Positions 11,305-24,050 of a DNA stretch of 64,000 nt are shown in pieces. The DNA is taken from assembly GCA_032622095.1 (NCBI GenBank), contig CP136062.1, forward strand, positions 228,734,578-228,798,577. The letters run 5' to 3'. Position 1 is the stretch's first letter; each line of letters starts with the position of its first letter. Source of the stretch: Siphonodentalium dalli. Its lineage: Eukaryota > Mollusca > Scaphopoda > Gadilida > Siphonodentaliidae. The translations under genes and the position numbers were made by a program. A model generated the notes under the pieces. That model ran no database searches, was not told the origin of the DNA, and saw only the letters and a program-made list of their open reading frames with translations.

Positions 11305-14300
11305 GTTTATATTTGATAACTCATGTATTCTGTTATCGAACTCGTCCACAGTTTATATTTGATAACTCATGTATTCTGTTATCGAACTCGTCCAAGGTTT
11401 ATATTTGATAATTCATATATTCTGTTATCGAACTCGTCCACAGTTTATATTTGATAACTCATGTATTCTGTTATCGAACTCGTCCACAGTTTATATTTGA
11501 TAATTCATGTATTCTGTTATCGAACTCGTCCGCAGTTTATATTTGATAAATCATGTATTCTGTTATCGAACTTCTCCACAGTTTATATTTGATAATTTAT
11601 GTATTCTGTTATCGAACTCGCCCACAGTTTATATTTGATAATTCATGTATTCTGTTATCGAACTCGCCCACAGTTTATATTTGATAATTCATGTATTCTG
11701 TTATCGAACTCGCCCACAGTTTATATTTGATAATTTATGTATTCTGTTATCGAACTCGCCCACAGTTTATATTTGATAATTTATGTATTCTGTTATCGAA
11801 CTCGTCCACAGTTTATATTTGATAACTCATGTATTCTGTTATCGAACTCGTCCGCAGTTTATATTTGATAATTCATGTATTCTGTTATCGAACTCGTCCG
11901 CAGTTTATATTTGATAATTCATGTATTCTGTTATCGAACTCGTCTACAGTTTATATGTGATAATTCATGTATTCTGTTATCGAACTCGTCCGCAGTTTAT
12001 ATTTGATAAATCATGTATTCTGTTATCGAACTCGTCCGCAGTTTATATTTGATAATTCATGTATTCTGTTATCGAACTCGTCCACAGTTTATATTTGATA
12101 ATTCATGTATTCTGTTATCGAACTCGTCCGCAGTTTATATTTGATAAATCATGTATTCTGTTATCGAACTCGTCCACAGTTTATATGTGATAACTCATGT
12201 ATTCTGTTATCGAACTTCTCCACAGTTTATATTTGATAATTTATGTATTCTGTTATCGAACTCGCCCACAGTTTATATTTGATAATTCCTGTATTCTGTT
12301 ATCGAACTCGTCCGCAGTTTATATTTGATAATTCATGTATTCTGTTATCGAACTCGTCCACAGTTTATATGTGATAATTCATGTATTCTGTTATCGAACT
12401 CGTCCGCAGTTTATATTTGATAAATCATGTATTCTGTTATCGAACTCGTCCGCAGTTTATATTTGATAATTCATGTATTCTGTTATCGAACTCGTCCACA
12501 GTTTATATTTGATAATTCATGTATTCTGTTATCGAACTCGTCCGCAGTTTATATTTGATAAATCATGTATTCTGTTATCGAACTCGTCCACAGTTTATAT
12601 GTGATAACTCATGTATTCTGTTATCGAACTTCTCCACAGTTTATATTTGATAATTTATGTATTCTGTTATCGAACTCGCCCACAGTTTATATTTGATAAT
12701 TCCTGTATTCTGTTATCGAACTCGCCCACAGTTTATATTTGATAATTCGTGTATTCTGTTATCGAACTCGTCCACAGTTTATATTTGATAATTTATGTAT
12801 TCTGTTATCGAACTCGCCCACAGTTTATATTTGATAATTCCTGTATTCTGTTATCGAACTCGCCCACAGTTTATATTTGATAATTCATGTATTCTGTTAT
12901 CGAACTCGCCCACAGTTTATATTTGATAATTCATGTATTCTGTTATCGAACTCGCCCACAGTTTATATTTGATAATTCATGTATTCTGTTATCGAACTCG
13001 TCCACAGTTTATATTTGATAACTCATGTATTCTGTTATCGAACTCGTCCACAGTTTATATTTGATAATTTATGTATTCTGTTATCGAACTCGCCCACAGT
13101 TTATATTTGATAATTCCTGTATTCTGTTATCGAACTCGCCCACAGTTTATATTTGATAATTCATGTATTCTGTTATCGAACTCGCCCACAGTTTATATTT
13201 GATAATTCCTGTATTCTGTTATCGAACTCGCCCACAGTTTATATTTGATAATTCATGTATTATGTTATCGAACTCGCCCACAGTTTATATTTGATAATTC
13301 CTGTATTCTGTTATCGAACTCGCCCACAGTTTATATTTGATAATTCATGTATTCTGTTATCGAACTCGCCCACAGTTTATATTTGATAATTCCTGTATTC
13401 TGTTATCGAACTCGCCCACAGTTTATATTTGATAATTCATGTATTCTGTTATCGAACTCGTCCACAGTTTATATGTGATAACTCATGTATTCTGTTATCG
13501 AACTCGCCCACAGTTTATATTTGATAATTTATGTATTCTGTTATCGAACTCGCCCACAGTTTATATTTGATAATTTATGTATTCTGTTATCGAACTCGCC
13601 CACTGTTTATATTTGATAATTCATGTATTCTGTTATCGAACTCGCCCACAGTTTATATTTGATAATTCCTGTATTCTGTTATCGAACTCGCCCACAGTTT
13701 ATATTTGATAATTCATGTATTCTGTTATCGAACTCGCCCACAGTTTATATTTGATAATTCCTGTATTCTGTTATCGAACTCGCCCACAGTTTATATTTGA
13801 TAATTCATGTATTCTGTTATCGAACTCGCCCACAGTTTATATTTGATAATTCCTGTATTCTGTTATCGAATTCGCCCACAGTTTATATTTGATAATTCAT
13901 GTATTCTGTTATCGAACTCGCCCACAGTTTATATTTGATAATTCCTGTATTCTGTTATCGAACTCGCCCACAGTTTATATTTGATAATTCATGTATTCTG
14001 TTATCGAACTCGCCCACAGTTTATATTTGATAATTCATGTATTCTGTTATCGAACTCGCCCACAGTTTATATTTGATAATTCATGTATTCTGTTATCGAA
14101 CTCGTCCACAGTTTATATTTGATAATTCATGTATTCTGTTATCGAACTCGCCCACAGTTTATATTTGATAATTCATGTATTCTGTTATCGAACTCGCCCA
14201 CAGTTTATATTTGATAATTCATGTATTCTGTTATCGAACTCGTCCACAGTTTATATTTGATAATTCATGTATTCTGTTATCGAACTCGTCCACAGTTTAT

Positions 14301-15950
14301 ATGTGATAATTCATGTATTCTGTTATCGAACTCGCCCACAGTTTATATTTGATAAATCATGTATTCTGTTATCGAACTCGTCCGCAGTTTATATTTGATA
14401 AATCATGTATTCTGTTATCGAACTCGTCCGCAGTTTATATTTGATAAATCATGTATTCTGTTATCGAACTCGCCCACAGTTTATATTTGATAATTCATGT
14501 ATTCTGTTATCGAACTCGTCCACAGTTTATATGTGATAATTCCTGTATTCTGTTATCGAACTCGCCCACAGTTTATATTTGATAATTCATGTATTCTGTT
14601 ATCGAACTCGCCCACAGTTTATATTTGATAATTCATGTATTCTGTTATCGAACTCGCCCACAGTTTATATTTGATAATTCATGTATTCTGTTATCGAACT
14701 CGCCCACAGTTTATATTTGATAATTCCTGTATTCTGTTATCGAACTCGCCCACAGTTTATATTTGATAATTCGTGTATTCTGTTATCGAACTCGCCCACA
14801 GTTTATATTTGATAATTCATGTATTCTGTTATCGAACTCGTCCACAGTTTATATTTGATAATTTATGTATTCTGTTATCGAACTCGTCCACAGTTTATAT
14901 TTGATAATTCATATATTCTGTTATCGAACTCGCCCACAGTTTATATTTGATAATTCATGTATTCTGTTATCGAACTCGTCCACAGTTTATATGTGATAAC
15001 TCATGTATTCTGTTATCGAACTCGCCCACAGTTTATATTTGATAATTCCTGTATTCTGTTATCGAACTCGCCCACAGTTTATATTTGATAATTCATGTAT
15101 TCTGTTATCGAACTCGCCCACAGTTTATATTTGATAATTCATGTATTCTGTTATCGAACTCGCCCACAGTTTATATTTGATAATTCCTGTATTCTGTTAT
15201 CGAACTCGCCCACAGTTTATATTTGATAATTCCTGTATTCTGTTATCGAACTCGCCCACAGTTTATATTTGATAATTCATGTATTCTGTTATCGAACTCG
15301 TCCACAGTTTATATGTGATAACTCATGTATTCTGTTATCGAACTTCTCCACAGTTTATATTTGATAATTTATGTATTCTGTTATCGAACTCGCCCACAGT
15401 TTATATTTGATAATTCCTGTATTCTGTTATCGAACTCGCCCACAGTTTATATTTGATAATTCATGTATTCTGTTATCGAACTCGCCCACAGTTTATATTT
15501 GATAATTCATGTATTCTGTTATCGAACTTCTCCACAGTTTATATTTGATAATTTATGTATTCTGTTATCGAACTCGCCCACAGTTTATATTTGATAATTC
15601 ATGTATTCTGTTATCGAACTCGCCCACAGTTTATATTTGATAATTCATGTATTCTGTTATCGAACTCGCCCACAGTTTATATTTGATAATTCCTGTATTC
15701 TGTTATCGAACTCGCCCACAGTTTATATTTGATAATTCATGTATTATGTTATCGAACTCGTCCACAGTTTATATTTGATAATTCATATATTATGTTATCG
15801 AACTCTTTAACAGTTTATATTTGATAATTCGTGTATTCTGTTGTCGAACTCGTCCACAGTTTATATTTGATAACTCATGTATTGTGTTATCGAACTCGTC
15901 CACAGTTTATATTTGATAACTCTTGTATTGTGTTATCGAACTCGTCCTCA
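11305..15950. repeat. 46-bp satellite array, 101 copies
   Basis: The length of 4646 bp equals exactly 101 units of 46 bp: GTTTATATTTGATAATTC, ATGTATTCTGTTATCG, AACTCGCCCACA. Recurrent variants are CGTCCACA, CGTCCGCA, CTTCTCCACA, GATAAATCATG, ATTCCTG and TATGTGATAAC. They recur in the same order, for example the blocks starting at 12127 and 12541 are 414 bp or nine units apart. No insertions or deletions break the phase. The right-hand end units (15730-15950) are the most diverged, as expected at an array edge. Confidence 0.97.
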
Positions 15951-16408
15951 GTTTCGGTGTATCATCAAAATATCACACAAGAAACATATCCACACTCGAT
16001 TCCGTGTCAGATGGCTGCGCGTCTGAAAGTGTATCAGCTATTGGCAACGCTCTAGATAAACCTAATAGTATATACCTTCCCTCACCATTCGATTTGAATG
16101 TACATCCAGAGACAACTGAACTCACCGACATGTTGAGATACATGTAATATTATTGGACGGAACGTTACCAGTATTTAGGCTTCTCATATGTTTTATAGCG
16201 AAACGTTAGTTACCACAATGTAACAAGCGAATGAAGCAACAGCATGCAATCTCGAGCTGGGCCCTTCACATACTATACCGTGACATACATTATAACGGAA
16301 CATGTATTAACTCCGAAATATATTACAACACCTGCACTGTTTTTAAATGTTATAAACTTCCCTGTCAGAACATCAAATTGTTCCCAGATTTTGAACTGGT
16401 TGAGTGTT
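15951..16408. other. Stretch right of the satellite, nothing recognised
   Basis: The frames at 15831-16147 begin inside the last satellite units and run on without a recognisable motif. Confidence 0.4.
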
Positions 16409-16456
16409 ATCTCTATGGACGTAGTCAGAGTAGAGATGCATGGCATGATCTATAGG
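16409..16456 (+). repeat. Dispersed ~50-bp repeat, copy 1
   Basis: ATCTCTATGG, then CAGAGTAGAGATGCATGGCA. Related copies lie at 17146-17208 and 18509-18567, and an inverted one lies near 18035-18090. Confidence 0.55.
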
Positions 16457-16459
16457 CAT

Positions 16460-18508
16460 GTCTATTAATTCGACAACATCGGTGTGTATGTGTTGTAATT
16501 AGCCACTCATATAACCATCTCTCAGCCCTGATACATCTATATTGCTGGAGTGATGAACACAAACAAATTCACTTACTCGTGCAATACCACGTTCACCTCG
16601 TAGCTTCTCCAGTATGCCACGCTCATGTCATTTGAGTAGTTTATGCACCTATTAATAAGTGAACGAGGTGATAAATCAATTAATAACCCAGAAAGAACCA
16701 TAGAGTAACCCATTAACCGTACTTCATCACACGTGCACACCGAATGTTTTCATAAAGATCCATAATCCGATGTGACGCCCCTAAATTACAATTTCTTCAT
16801 CAAATTTCGAGTTTTGAGTTCTGTAATTTTTCACCACCCTAATATATGGCGGCCTGGCAAATATTCGACGAATGGCGACCGACGTACTCTAGATACCAAA
16901 TTGCGTTGGATAAAATGCTGATATATATATATAACACTTTTTGGGCAATTATTTACTATATTTGACAGTCGTCAATTATTTACCATATATAGTTGACAGT
17001 CGTTAGCATTATTTTTGGGCAATTAATCGATTCTGATAACTGAAGCGGCTTTTCATGTTGTTTTATTATTATAACACGCGAATGAAGCGATAGCTTCCCC
17101 AACAAAATGCAAGTTTGTTCAATGGATAAATAGAATATGTATAGCTATGTCGTTCTGGGCGTTATCCATGCACAGTAGAGATTCATGGCATAATCTGCTA
17201 TCTAAATGTATCTATAATAATAATAATAATAATCTGATGATATGGGGACCATCGAATCGGATTGTGTGCCTTTATATTGTACGCTTTATTTGGAATCTTT
17301 GTGTAACAATAAACGATTTGATATTGCATGATTTCATTGTACGATTGTGTATTTGTGCATACAAACAATGCGTTTTCGTTCAAAACATATATAAGCTATT
17401 TCACTCTATATGCTGCACTCCGGTTTTAACACGCCATGCATAATAATTAGTTTGCTTGACCTCTTGATGTCACAAATGTGAATGCGTCATCAAAGTAACG
17501 CAGGGAAAATTTAGGAAAATGACAAAATTCCCCAACAAAATGCAAGTTTGTTCGATGGATAAATATAATATTTACAGCTATATGTCGTTCTGTTTATGTC
17601 CGCCCGGGGATTTGGCATACAAACTTGTTCTACATATATACGTGTGTAACAATAATGAGATGTACCTGATTTGAGTTTCAGGTATTATGCGTGTATATTC
17701 CCGTACTCGATAGTGTTCAAACACTACCAGAGTTGTATATCTTTCATACTATCGGTAAGATAGACAACTCTGTTAGGATATTGGATTTGAGAGTAAGCTA
17801 TCATATATTTCCGTACTCTATTTTGTCTACTGAATCATTACTCAACTTCTCTGTGCATGACATTTTATAGGTATTGTTGTTTTGTAATTATGTTCTTCAT
17901 ACCATATACCTTGGATGGAAGATTAAACTATCTATCTAAATAAGGCAATGTATTGTCCACAACCAATTTTTCAATTTTCAATAACTATATTTGCATTATT
18001 CCCGCGTTGTGCCGATGCCAAGAGAAGTTTATATATGTTAGTTAGTAGAGCAGGCCATTCATTTCTACTCTGGCTAACGTCCCATAGATATCATATTACA
18101 CCAGTACAAAACCTGGTAACTTTTTGAAGTTTTGATAGTGAACATTGAAACATCGAAACAATAATACGGTGTATATATTCGTTAGTTGATATATTACATG
18201 TAATGATGTACGTCACTGTAGGTGGAGGTCCCAACTCAAAATTGCATTATTTAAGTGACTTTGTGCGCGATTTTGCTTCGCGTCGCTTTACAATTATAAC
18301 ATTTCTCTTGGGTAACTAATTCAATGTTTATTGCGATATCGCACACGAAAATAACAGACACGCATTTATTTTCGAGCTAATTTGAAGTAGATTATCGAGG
18401 AACAAGTATTAACAAAGATATATATTCCCTGCCTGGTTTGTTCAATAAAGTTCCCTGTCAGAACGGGTCAGCAGATTAATAGTTCCCATGTTATGTACTG
18501 GTAGAATA
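16460..18508. other. AT-rich stretch with small duplications, no supported gene
   Basis: Near 16945-17020, GGGCAATTATTTAC and TTGACAGTCGT recur in two to three tandem diverged copies. CCCCAACAAAATGCAAGTTTG occurs at about 17098 and again at about 17530 followed by similar flanks, showing a local duplication. A second copy of the ~50-bp repeat lies at 17146-17208. The 98-residue frame at 17147-17443 includes an AAT microsatellite and no motif. Confidence 0.45.
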
Positions 18509-18558
18509 TGATCTCTATGGGCGTTATCCATGGACAGTAGAGACTCATGGCATACTCT

Positions 18559-19406
18559 GCTATACATCATGTATCATCGGTTTGTTTATTCTGTTTACAT
18601 CATGTATCATCGGTTTGTTTATTCTGTTTACATCATGTATCATCGGTTTGTTTATTCTGCTATACATCATGTATCATCGGTTTGTTTATTCTGTTTACAT
18701 CATGTATCATCGGTTTGCTTATTCTGCTATACATCATGTATCATCGGTTTGTTTATTCTGCTATACAACACGTGACATCGGTTTGTTTACTCTGCTATAC
18801 ATCATGTATCATCGGTTTGTTTATTCTGCTATACATCATGTATCATCGGTTTGTTTATTCTGTTATACATCATGTATCATCGGTTTGTTTATTCTGTGTA
18901 TCATGTATCATCGGTTTGTTTATACATCATGTATCATCGGTTTGTTTATTCTGTTATACATCATGTATCATCGGTTTGTTTATTCTGTTATACATCACGT
19001 GACATCGGTTTGTTTATTCTGTTTATCATGTATCATCGGTTTGTTTATTCTGTTTATCATGTATCATCGGTTTGTTTATTCTGTTTATCACGTGACATCG
19101 GTTTGTTTACATCACGTGACATCGGTTTGTTTGTTATGTTTATCACGTGACATCGGTTTGTGTATTCTGTTTACATCACGTGACATCGGTTTGTTTACAT
19201 CATGTGACATCGGTTTGTTTACATCACGTGACATCGGTTTGTTTATTCTGTTTATCATGTATCATCGGTTTGTTTATTCTGCTATACATCACGTGACATC
19301 GGTTTGTTTATTCTGTTTACATCACGTGACATCGGTTTGTTTATTCTGTTTATCATGTATCATCGGTTTGTTTATATCACGTGACATCGGTTTGTTTATT
19401 CTGTTT
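18559..19406. repeat. 24-34-bp minisatellite with CACGTG variants
   Basis: About 27 units share ATCGGTTTGTTTA. Unit length varies (24, 27, 33 or 34 bp) through presence or absence of TTCTG and TATACA. Early units read CATGTATCATCGG. Many later ones read CACGTGACATCGG, which creates the palindrome TCACGTGA. It starts directly after a third copy of the ~50-bp dispersed repeat. Long plus-strand frames (up to 287 residues) across it are repeat artefacts. Confidence 0.93.
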
Positions 19407-19691
19407 GCGAAACGCGTTCAGCAGTTATATGTTCTTATGTTTTAACTCGTTTCACTCGAACAAACATAAATGATTTATAGAATAACAACTACGAATTATA
19501 TAAACGAAGTTTTAATCTAGAAATTCAGGTTAACGATTTGCTTCACATAAACTGTGCACGTCATATATATAGTGTTATCATTATATAATCACAAGAGACA
19601 TGTCATACTATAAACATATATCATTCAATGAAACGAAACGTCTAAATTCTCATATGTATTGATGATCAACTTTTTCAAAAGCCAATATATA

Positions 19692-19837
19692 CACAGAACG
19701 ACACGATGTATAAATGGGTTTGTCGAGTGCTGTCGCGGAAGGATAGAACGAGAGGCGCTTGCGCCTCGAGTTCTATCCTTCCGCGACAGCACGAGTGCCG
19801 TATCGACAAACCCATTTACACATCGTGTCGTTCTGTG
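19692..19837. repeat. Large near-perfect palindrome
   Basis: The arm CACAGAACGACACGATGT is matched by ACATCGTGTCGTTCTGTG, with internal pairing through CTGTCGCGGAAGGATAGAAC on both sides of a GCGCTTGCGC centre. The right arm carries an extra GAGTGCCGTATC, so the arms differ by a small insertion. The right half is repeated, inverted, at 25426-25503. Confidence 0.9.
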
Positions 19838-19839
19838 TT

Positions 19840-20082
19840 TATTACACGCTTCGCGTCCTAGAATCCGTGCATTAAAAATACAGACTTAGAAGGGTTATTT
19901 AGGCACGTGTTTTGTCATGTGTGATGGTGGTTTTATTTTATAGTTCCGGTTTCATGGTTGAGGCGAACGTCATGTACGTCATTTTACGTCAACGAGATGC
20001 GTATGGAACGTACGTTCCATACGTATTTGTAAATATGGAACAGCAATAACACTGTACTTCTGGGAACAAGCGTGTAATAATA
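19840..20082. mobile_element. MITE with TTATTACACGCTT ends, copy 1
   Basis: TIRs TTATTACACGCTT and AAGCGTGTAATAA bound about 240 bp. An inverted copy lies at 25167-25425, with matching CCTAGAATCCGT, GACGTACATGACGTTCGCC-type and GGAACGTACGTTCCATACG segments. A diverged third copy lies near 31950-32200. It has no open frame. Confidence 0.75.
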
Positions 20083-20089
20083 TATGTTA

Positions 20090-20220
20090 TTAATTGGTTG
20101 TTTCCATATTGGCCGAGTTATGAGGCCGAGGCCTGTCGTATTGGCCTGAGGCCGCAGGCCGAAGGCTAATACGACAGAACGAGGCCTCACAACTCGGTCA
20201 ATGTGGAAAAAACCAATTAA
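20090..20220. repeat. Palindrome beside the MITE
   Basis: TTAATTGGTT at the left and AACCAATTAA at the right bound arms that pair through GGCCGAGTT and AACTCGGTC, GAGGCC and GGCCTC, CTGTCGTATT and AATACGACAG. The whole unit can fold into one hairpin. Confidence 0.85.
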
Positions 20221-21655
20221 TAAGTATTTTATTAATTAGTAACAATGGCAATAATTGTTTCACAGGATGAACATATTAACATAGATATACCATTGTGTGT
20301 TTTATTAAATTAGCAATTATTCCAGCAATTTTTATTCTTGTGAACTTTGTGAAGAACTTGTAGCGATTTCACAGTATACTGTCAGTTTCCACTGGGAATG
20401 ATATTGATACGGATACATGTAGATCATCCACGTACATGTATATTTACTCCCAAAAACAGTGACTGTCCCTAATTCAACTGCAACCTATCTTCCGTCGACC
20501 CAATATTCTTTTCCGATCGAGCTAATTACGTTTGACGTCATTTACGTTACCTTGACTTATTGGCCGCGTTTTCTACTAATTGACCGACTTTTTGTACTTA
20601 TTGGCCGCGTTTTCTACTTATTGGCCGACTTTTTGTTACTTATGACGCGGGCAGCGTTCTACTTATAGCGGCCGATAACATATAGCTAATTAATAAAATC
20701 GAATAAGTATCTACGTTACTAAATTTAGGTGGCAACCGTGCATATTAGAAGCTGAACGTATAGAATGAGCGCTAAAAGCTTGTTTGCGTTCAAGCACATT
20801 TTAGAACAATCGAGAAACTCGTGCTGAATCGAGTCAATATCAATCAACGCTTGTCATGCGTAATATAATATCGCCAATCACCCATATATGCCCCATCGAT
20901 TTAAACCCCGTCGATCTAATATTTTCCATTAACACTCTTGTCTCCAAATAATTCTTCGTTAAACTTCAATAAAGTAATTTATCTGATGTGTTGCAATATG
21001 TGTTGACCAAGTCTGTTCGGTACACAACAGCTTGGGATATCGTTTGGGTTGATGTAGATTTGGACCGAGCCCCGTCCCGTCACTCTTCTATCTAGTATGT
21101 TAGATGTAATTAGTTCAGGGATATGAAACTTAAAACTCACGTGAACAAATTGTCTTCAAACATTTCGGTTATAAAATCTCAAAGGCCTGCTTAGTTTTCG
21201 AACTCCCAGATCACATTATACAAATTATATGCCATATTATATACCATTTGTTGCGGTATCGACGTGTTTTCTGTGATTAGGTTTCATATTGTCTGTAGTG
21301 CAAAGTCTATTATTTTCATTGGAAGGGGAATAACTCTATATCTTAGTTTGAATTATGTTGCATTCTTGGAGCCAAACGGGTGAAATGTTTTTATTATTTC
21401 AGCTATGTTCTATTACTCTATGGGCACCGTTCCAAATGGTGACGAATTATAGTATTTTAATCATATTTTATGTCATAGATTGTTATTAAAACCGTTTATC
21501 AAGACACTATAAAATTATTCGGTGACTCGAAAATTAAATTGACCTTCAAGCGAAAATTTATCATCTGAAGTTCAATAAGGCTTAACCCATCGATGGAATA
21601 ATAGTTGACACTGTCGCATATGGAACATAATTTTTTTTTTTTAAACTATACATGT
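20221..21655. other. AT-rich stretch, no supported gene
   Basis: The only structure is a short tandem repeat at about 20555-20640, in which TTATTGGCCGCGTTTTCTAC and TTATTGGCCGACTTTTTGT alternate. No protein motif is visible. Confidence 0.45.
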
Positions 21656-22760
21656 ATGCAGGTGATATGTTGACCACTTCAGACTAATGCGAGAAACGAC
21701 ATCCTGTTTACTCGGCGGCATGTTCAGGTGATGAACGCAATAGGCGAACATATAGGATGTTTGTTGAGATCATTTTCCGAACATTCCCAGTGCAAATCAA
21801 ACTTCAGCAGTCCACAGTTCAGGTCAGTGATACTGATAGTAATATTTATTTTCCGTTACAAACATCGACAATCTTCGTTATTAGATTACCTGTTTACTTT
21901 CCACACAATCAGCGACATTCCGCTTACAAGTGCTTCTGTTTTCATTAGGTTAGATAAAAAAAAACGTACCTGACATCTTCGTACACCAAGATAAAACGAT
22001 TAACCCATGACGGGTGATATATTTCCTCATTGCACCGGAGACATGTATATAATATGTATATACCCTATCATAATATTTATATTATCTTCTGTAAATAACT
22101 CTTTGTAATTCTCTATATATTCATATGAATTCGAGAATAAATCAGCATCATCCATTTTGCTCTTTAGTATAATGGGGTGCTAATGGCCACGATCGGGTGA
22201 CCACGTGTGGGTGTTGTCACATAAACATGTCATCCGATGACCATGCAGGATATTGTTCCGAGGGGGAGGCATGGAACATTATACTTCCGATTCTAATTTG
22301 GTGTGACGTGCCCACGACGGGGTTGGGTTTCTGTGTAACCTACATATACGTGCCAGTGATATATGTTGACCACTTTAGATTCATGCGAGAAACGACATCC
22401 TGTTTACACCATTTCTCGCGGGGTGCTATTGATCACGATCGGGTGACGGTGTTGGGTAATGTTCAAGCAACATTTCCACAGTGCGCGATGGGGGGTTTGC
22501 GTGGGCAGATTGATACCTACAGTGTAGTTCTGCTATATATACGGTCAACACATTTGTTTACATGGGTCATTTGTATAAGAAGCCTGACAAGTTGCAGCAG
22601 TAATATTATAACAGTTCACGTGTTGCACGCGTTGTGCCCGTATAGTGTAATCATATTACTCCGTGTAGCGTATAAATTGTCAAGGAGTTTACCGTGGAAT
22701 ACAACGTCAACTCAACTTGGAAATTTCGCCATGCCACTTTGGTGAGTATACAGGCCATGC
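21656..22760. other. Local duplication and a 182-codon open frame, unrecognised
   Basis: About 50 bases at 21660-21712 (GTTGACCACTT, ATGCGAGAAACGACATCCTG) recur at 22355-22408. GGGGTGCTA and CACGATCGGGTGAC at 22174-22200 recur at 22420-22445. An open frame of 182 codons (22197-22745) spans the second copies. It begins at a GTG, has no recognisable domain, and its stop overlaps a donor-like GGTGAGTA. An in-frame stop lies just upstream at 22170. I cannot call it a gene. Confidence 0.3.
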
Positions 22761-22865
22761 GCACGGGTGTAGATATAAAACAATATGTGATTCTCCGTAT
22801 ATAGGATAGGATATCATATAATATGTGATCCTCGTCTCATGAGTCACTCGTGGCTCAATGAAGGC

Positions 22866-22947
22866 AGGATCATATATCAAAATGAGAGGATATGGTGATC
22901 CCATGAAAAGGGGATCACCATATCCTTTCATTTTGATATGTGATCCT
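22866..22947. repeat. Perfect-looking 37-bp-arm hairpin
   Basis: AGGATCATATATCAAAATGA, then GGATATGGTGATCCC, pairs across the short loop ATGAAAAG with GGGATCACCATATCC, then a TTTTGATATGTGATCCT end. One or two mismatches occur near the outer end. Confidence 0.92.
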
Positions 22948-23389
22948 AAAATAAGAAAATATTTTTATTAACTAAATAACGGAGATATTTGAAGAAGTGT
23001 TTTTGACGAAATAACGGAAATATTTGAAGAAGTGTTTTAAAGAGTGTTGACCGAGTTACCGGCCCCTGAATGTTCAAAAATGACGTAAAAATATCTCTCC
23101 CTAATGGAGGAAAATGGCCAATGGAGGAGCTGGAGCGCGGGAGAGGGTGAGACCAGACCCGTAATGACGGTGGGACCAGGCCGGGCGATGAGACCAGACC
23201 GGGTGGTGAGACCTGGCAGACCGGTGGCGGATGTAAACGGCAGATTTAGCAAAACAAAAAGTCCAGCGCTGTAAATTTTTGTTTGCATGTTCCGAATGGG
23301 GAGAGTGATGCGAACCCGATTATACCACTTGTTAGTTTTTTGGCCCAACCGTTACCGACCTACGATCGGGATAAAAATGAACTATTTAT

Positions 23390-24050
23390 AGCGCCAAATC
23401 CAAACGGGCTAATTAATGAGCAAGATTAATGCAGTAGCAGATACGCCGGTATCCTGTAAGTACTATCCCAAAGTTTGACAACTCTAGTATAAAAGCAACA
23501 TGTCCAAAAGCGACCTCGCTTCAGGTGGATTCAAACTTTTGGCAAATCCCAACGAAAATCAAAGTGGGGAAATTTGTCAAAAAATCAGACATGAAGATAA
23601 AACAAATTTTGATAAGTGGATGTGATAGCTAGTACGCAGGCGCAACTTTATCATGTCTCTTCAAGGTTTACTCGTGGCGAGGCTTTATAAGGTAAATGAG
23701 AATAGTTAAGTGCTGTATCACTAACCTATTTTCCCCGCCAAATCCAAACGAGCAAATGAAAGAGCGAGCTAATGCAGGAGCAGGTATTTTGATATACCAT
23801 AGATAATCTCCCAAAATTTGAGCGTTCTACTAAAGAAGAAACCTGCCCAACGGAGAGCTCGCATTGGGGTGGGTTCAAATTGGTAAATTCCACCGAAAAC
23901 CAAAGGTGTAAAATTACTCAAAAAATAAAACATGGGGATATAACTGTTTTGATGAGTGGATGTTATTAGGAGTATCAACGCGCAACTTGAGAGCGATTTC
24001 CTGAATTTTAGAGTGAACGGTTTACTCATGGCGACCCTATATATCGTAAA
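23390..24050. repeat. Old tandem duplication, two ~340-bp copies
   Basis: The two halves (about 23390-23695 and 23737-24050) align along their length. Both begin CGCCAAATCCAAACG and share AATGCAG, CCCAAA(G/A)TTTGA, GGTGG(A/G)TTCAAA, TTTTGAT(A/G)AGTGGATGT, GCGCAACTT and GGTTTACTC(G/A)TGGCGA. They are strongly diverged. No open frame is conserved between them. Confidence 0.7.

Noticed and set aside
11305-15950. CRISPR-like or other regularly spaced repeat array
   Set aside because: The 46-bp units are contiguous direct repeats with no unique spacers, no cas genes are present, and the DNA is eukaryotic. It is a satellite.
18530-19445. Plus-strand frame of 287 residues and overlapping frames
   Set aside because: They are translations of the minisatellite, repeating the same few residues in changing frames.
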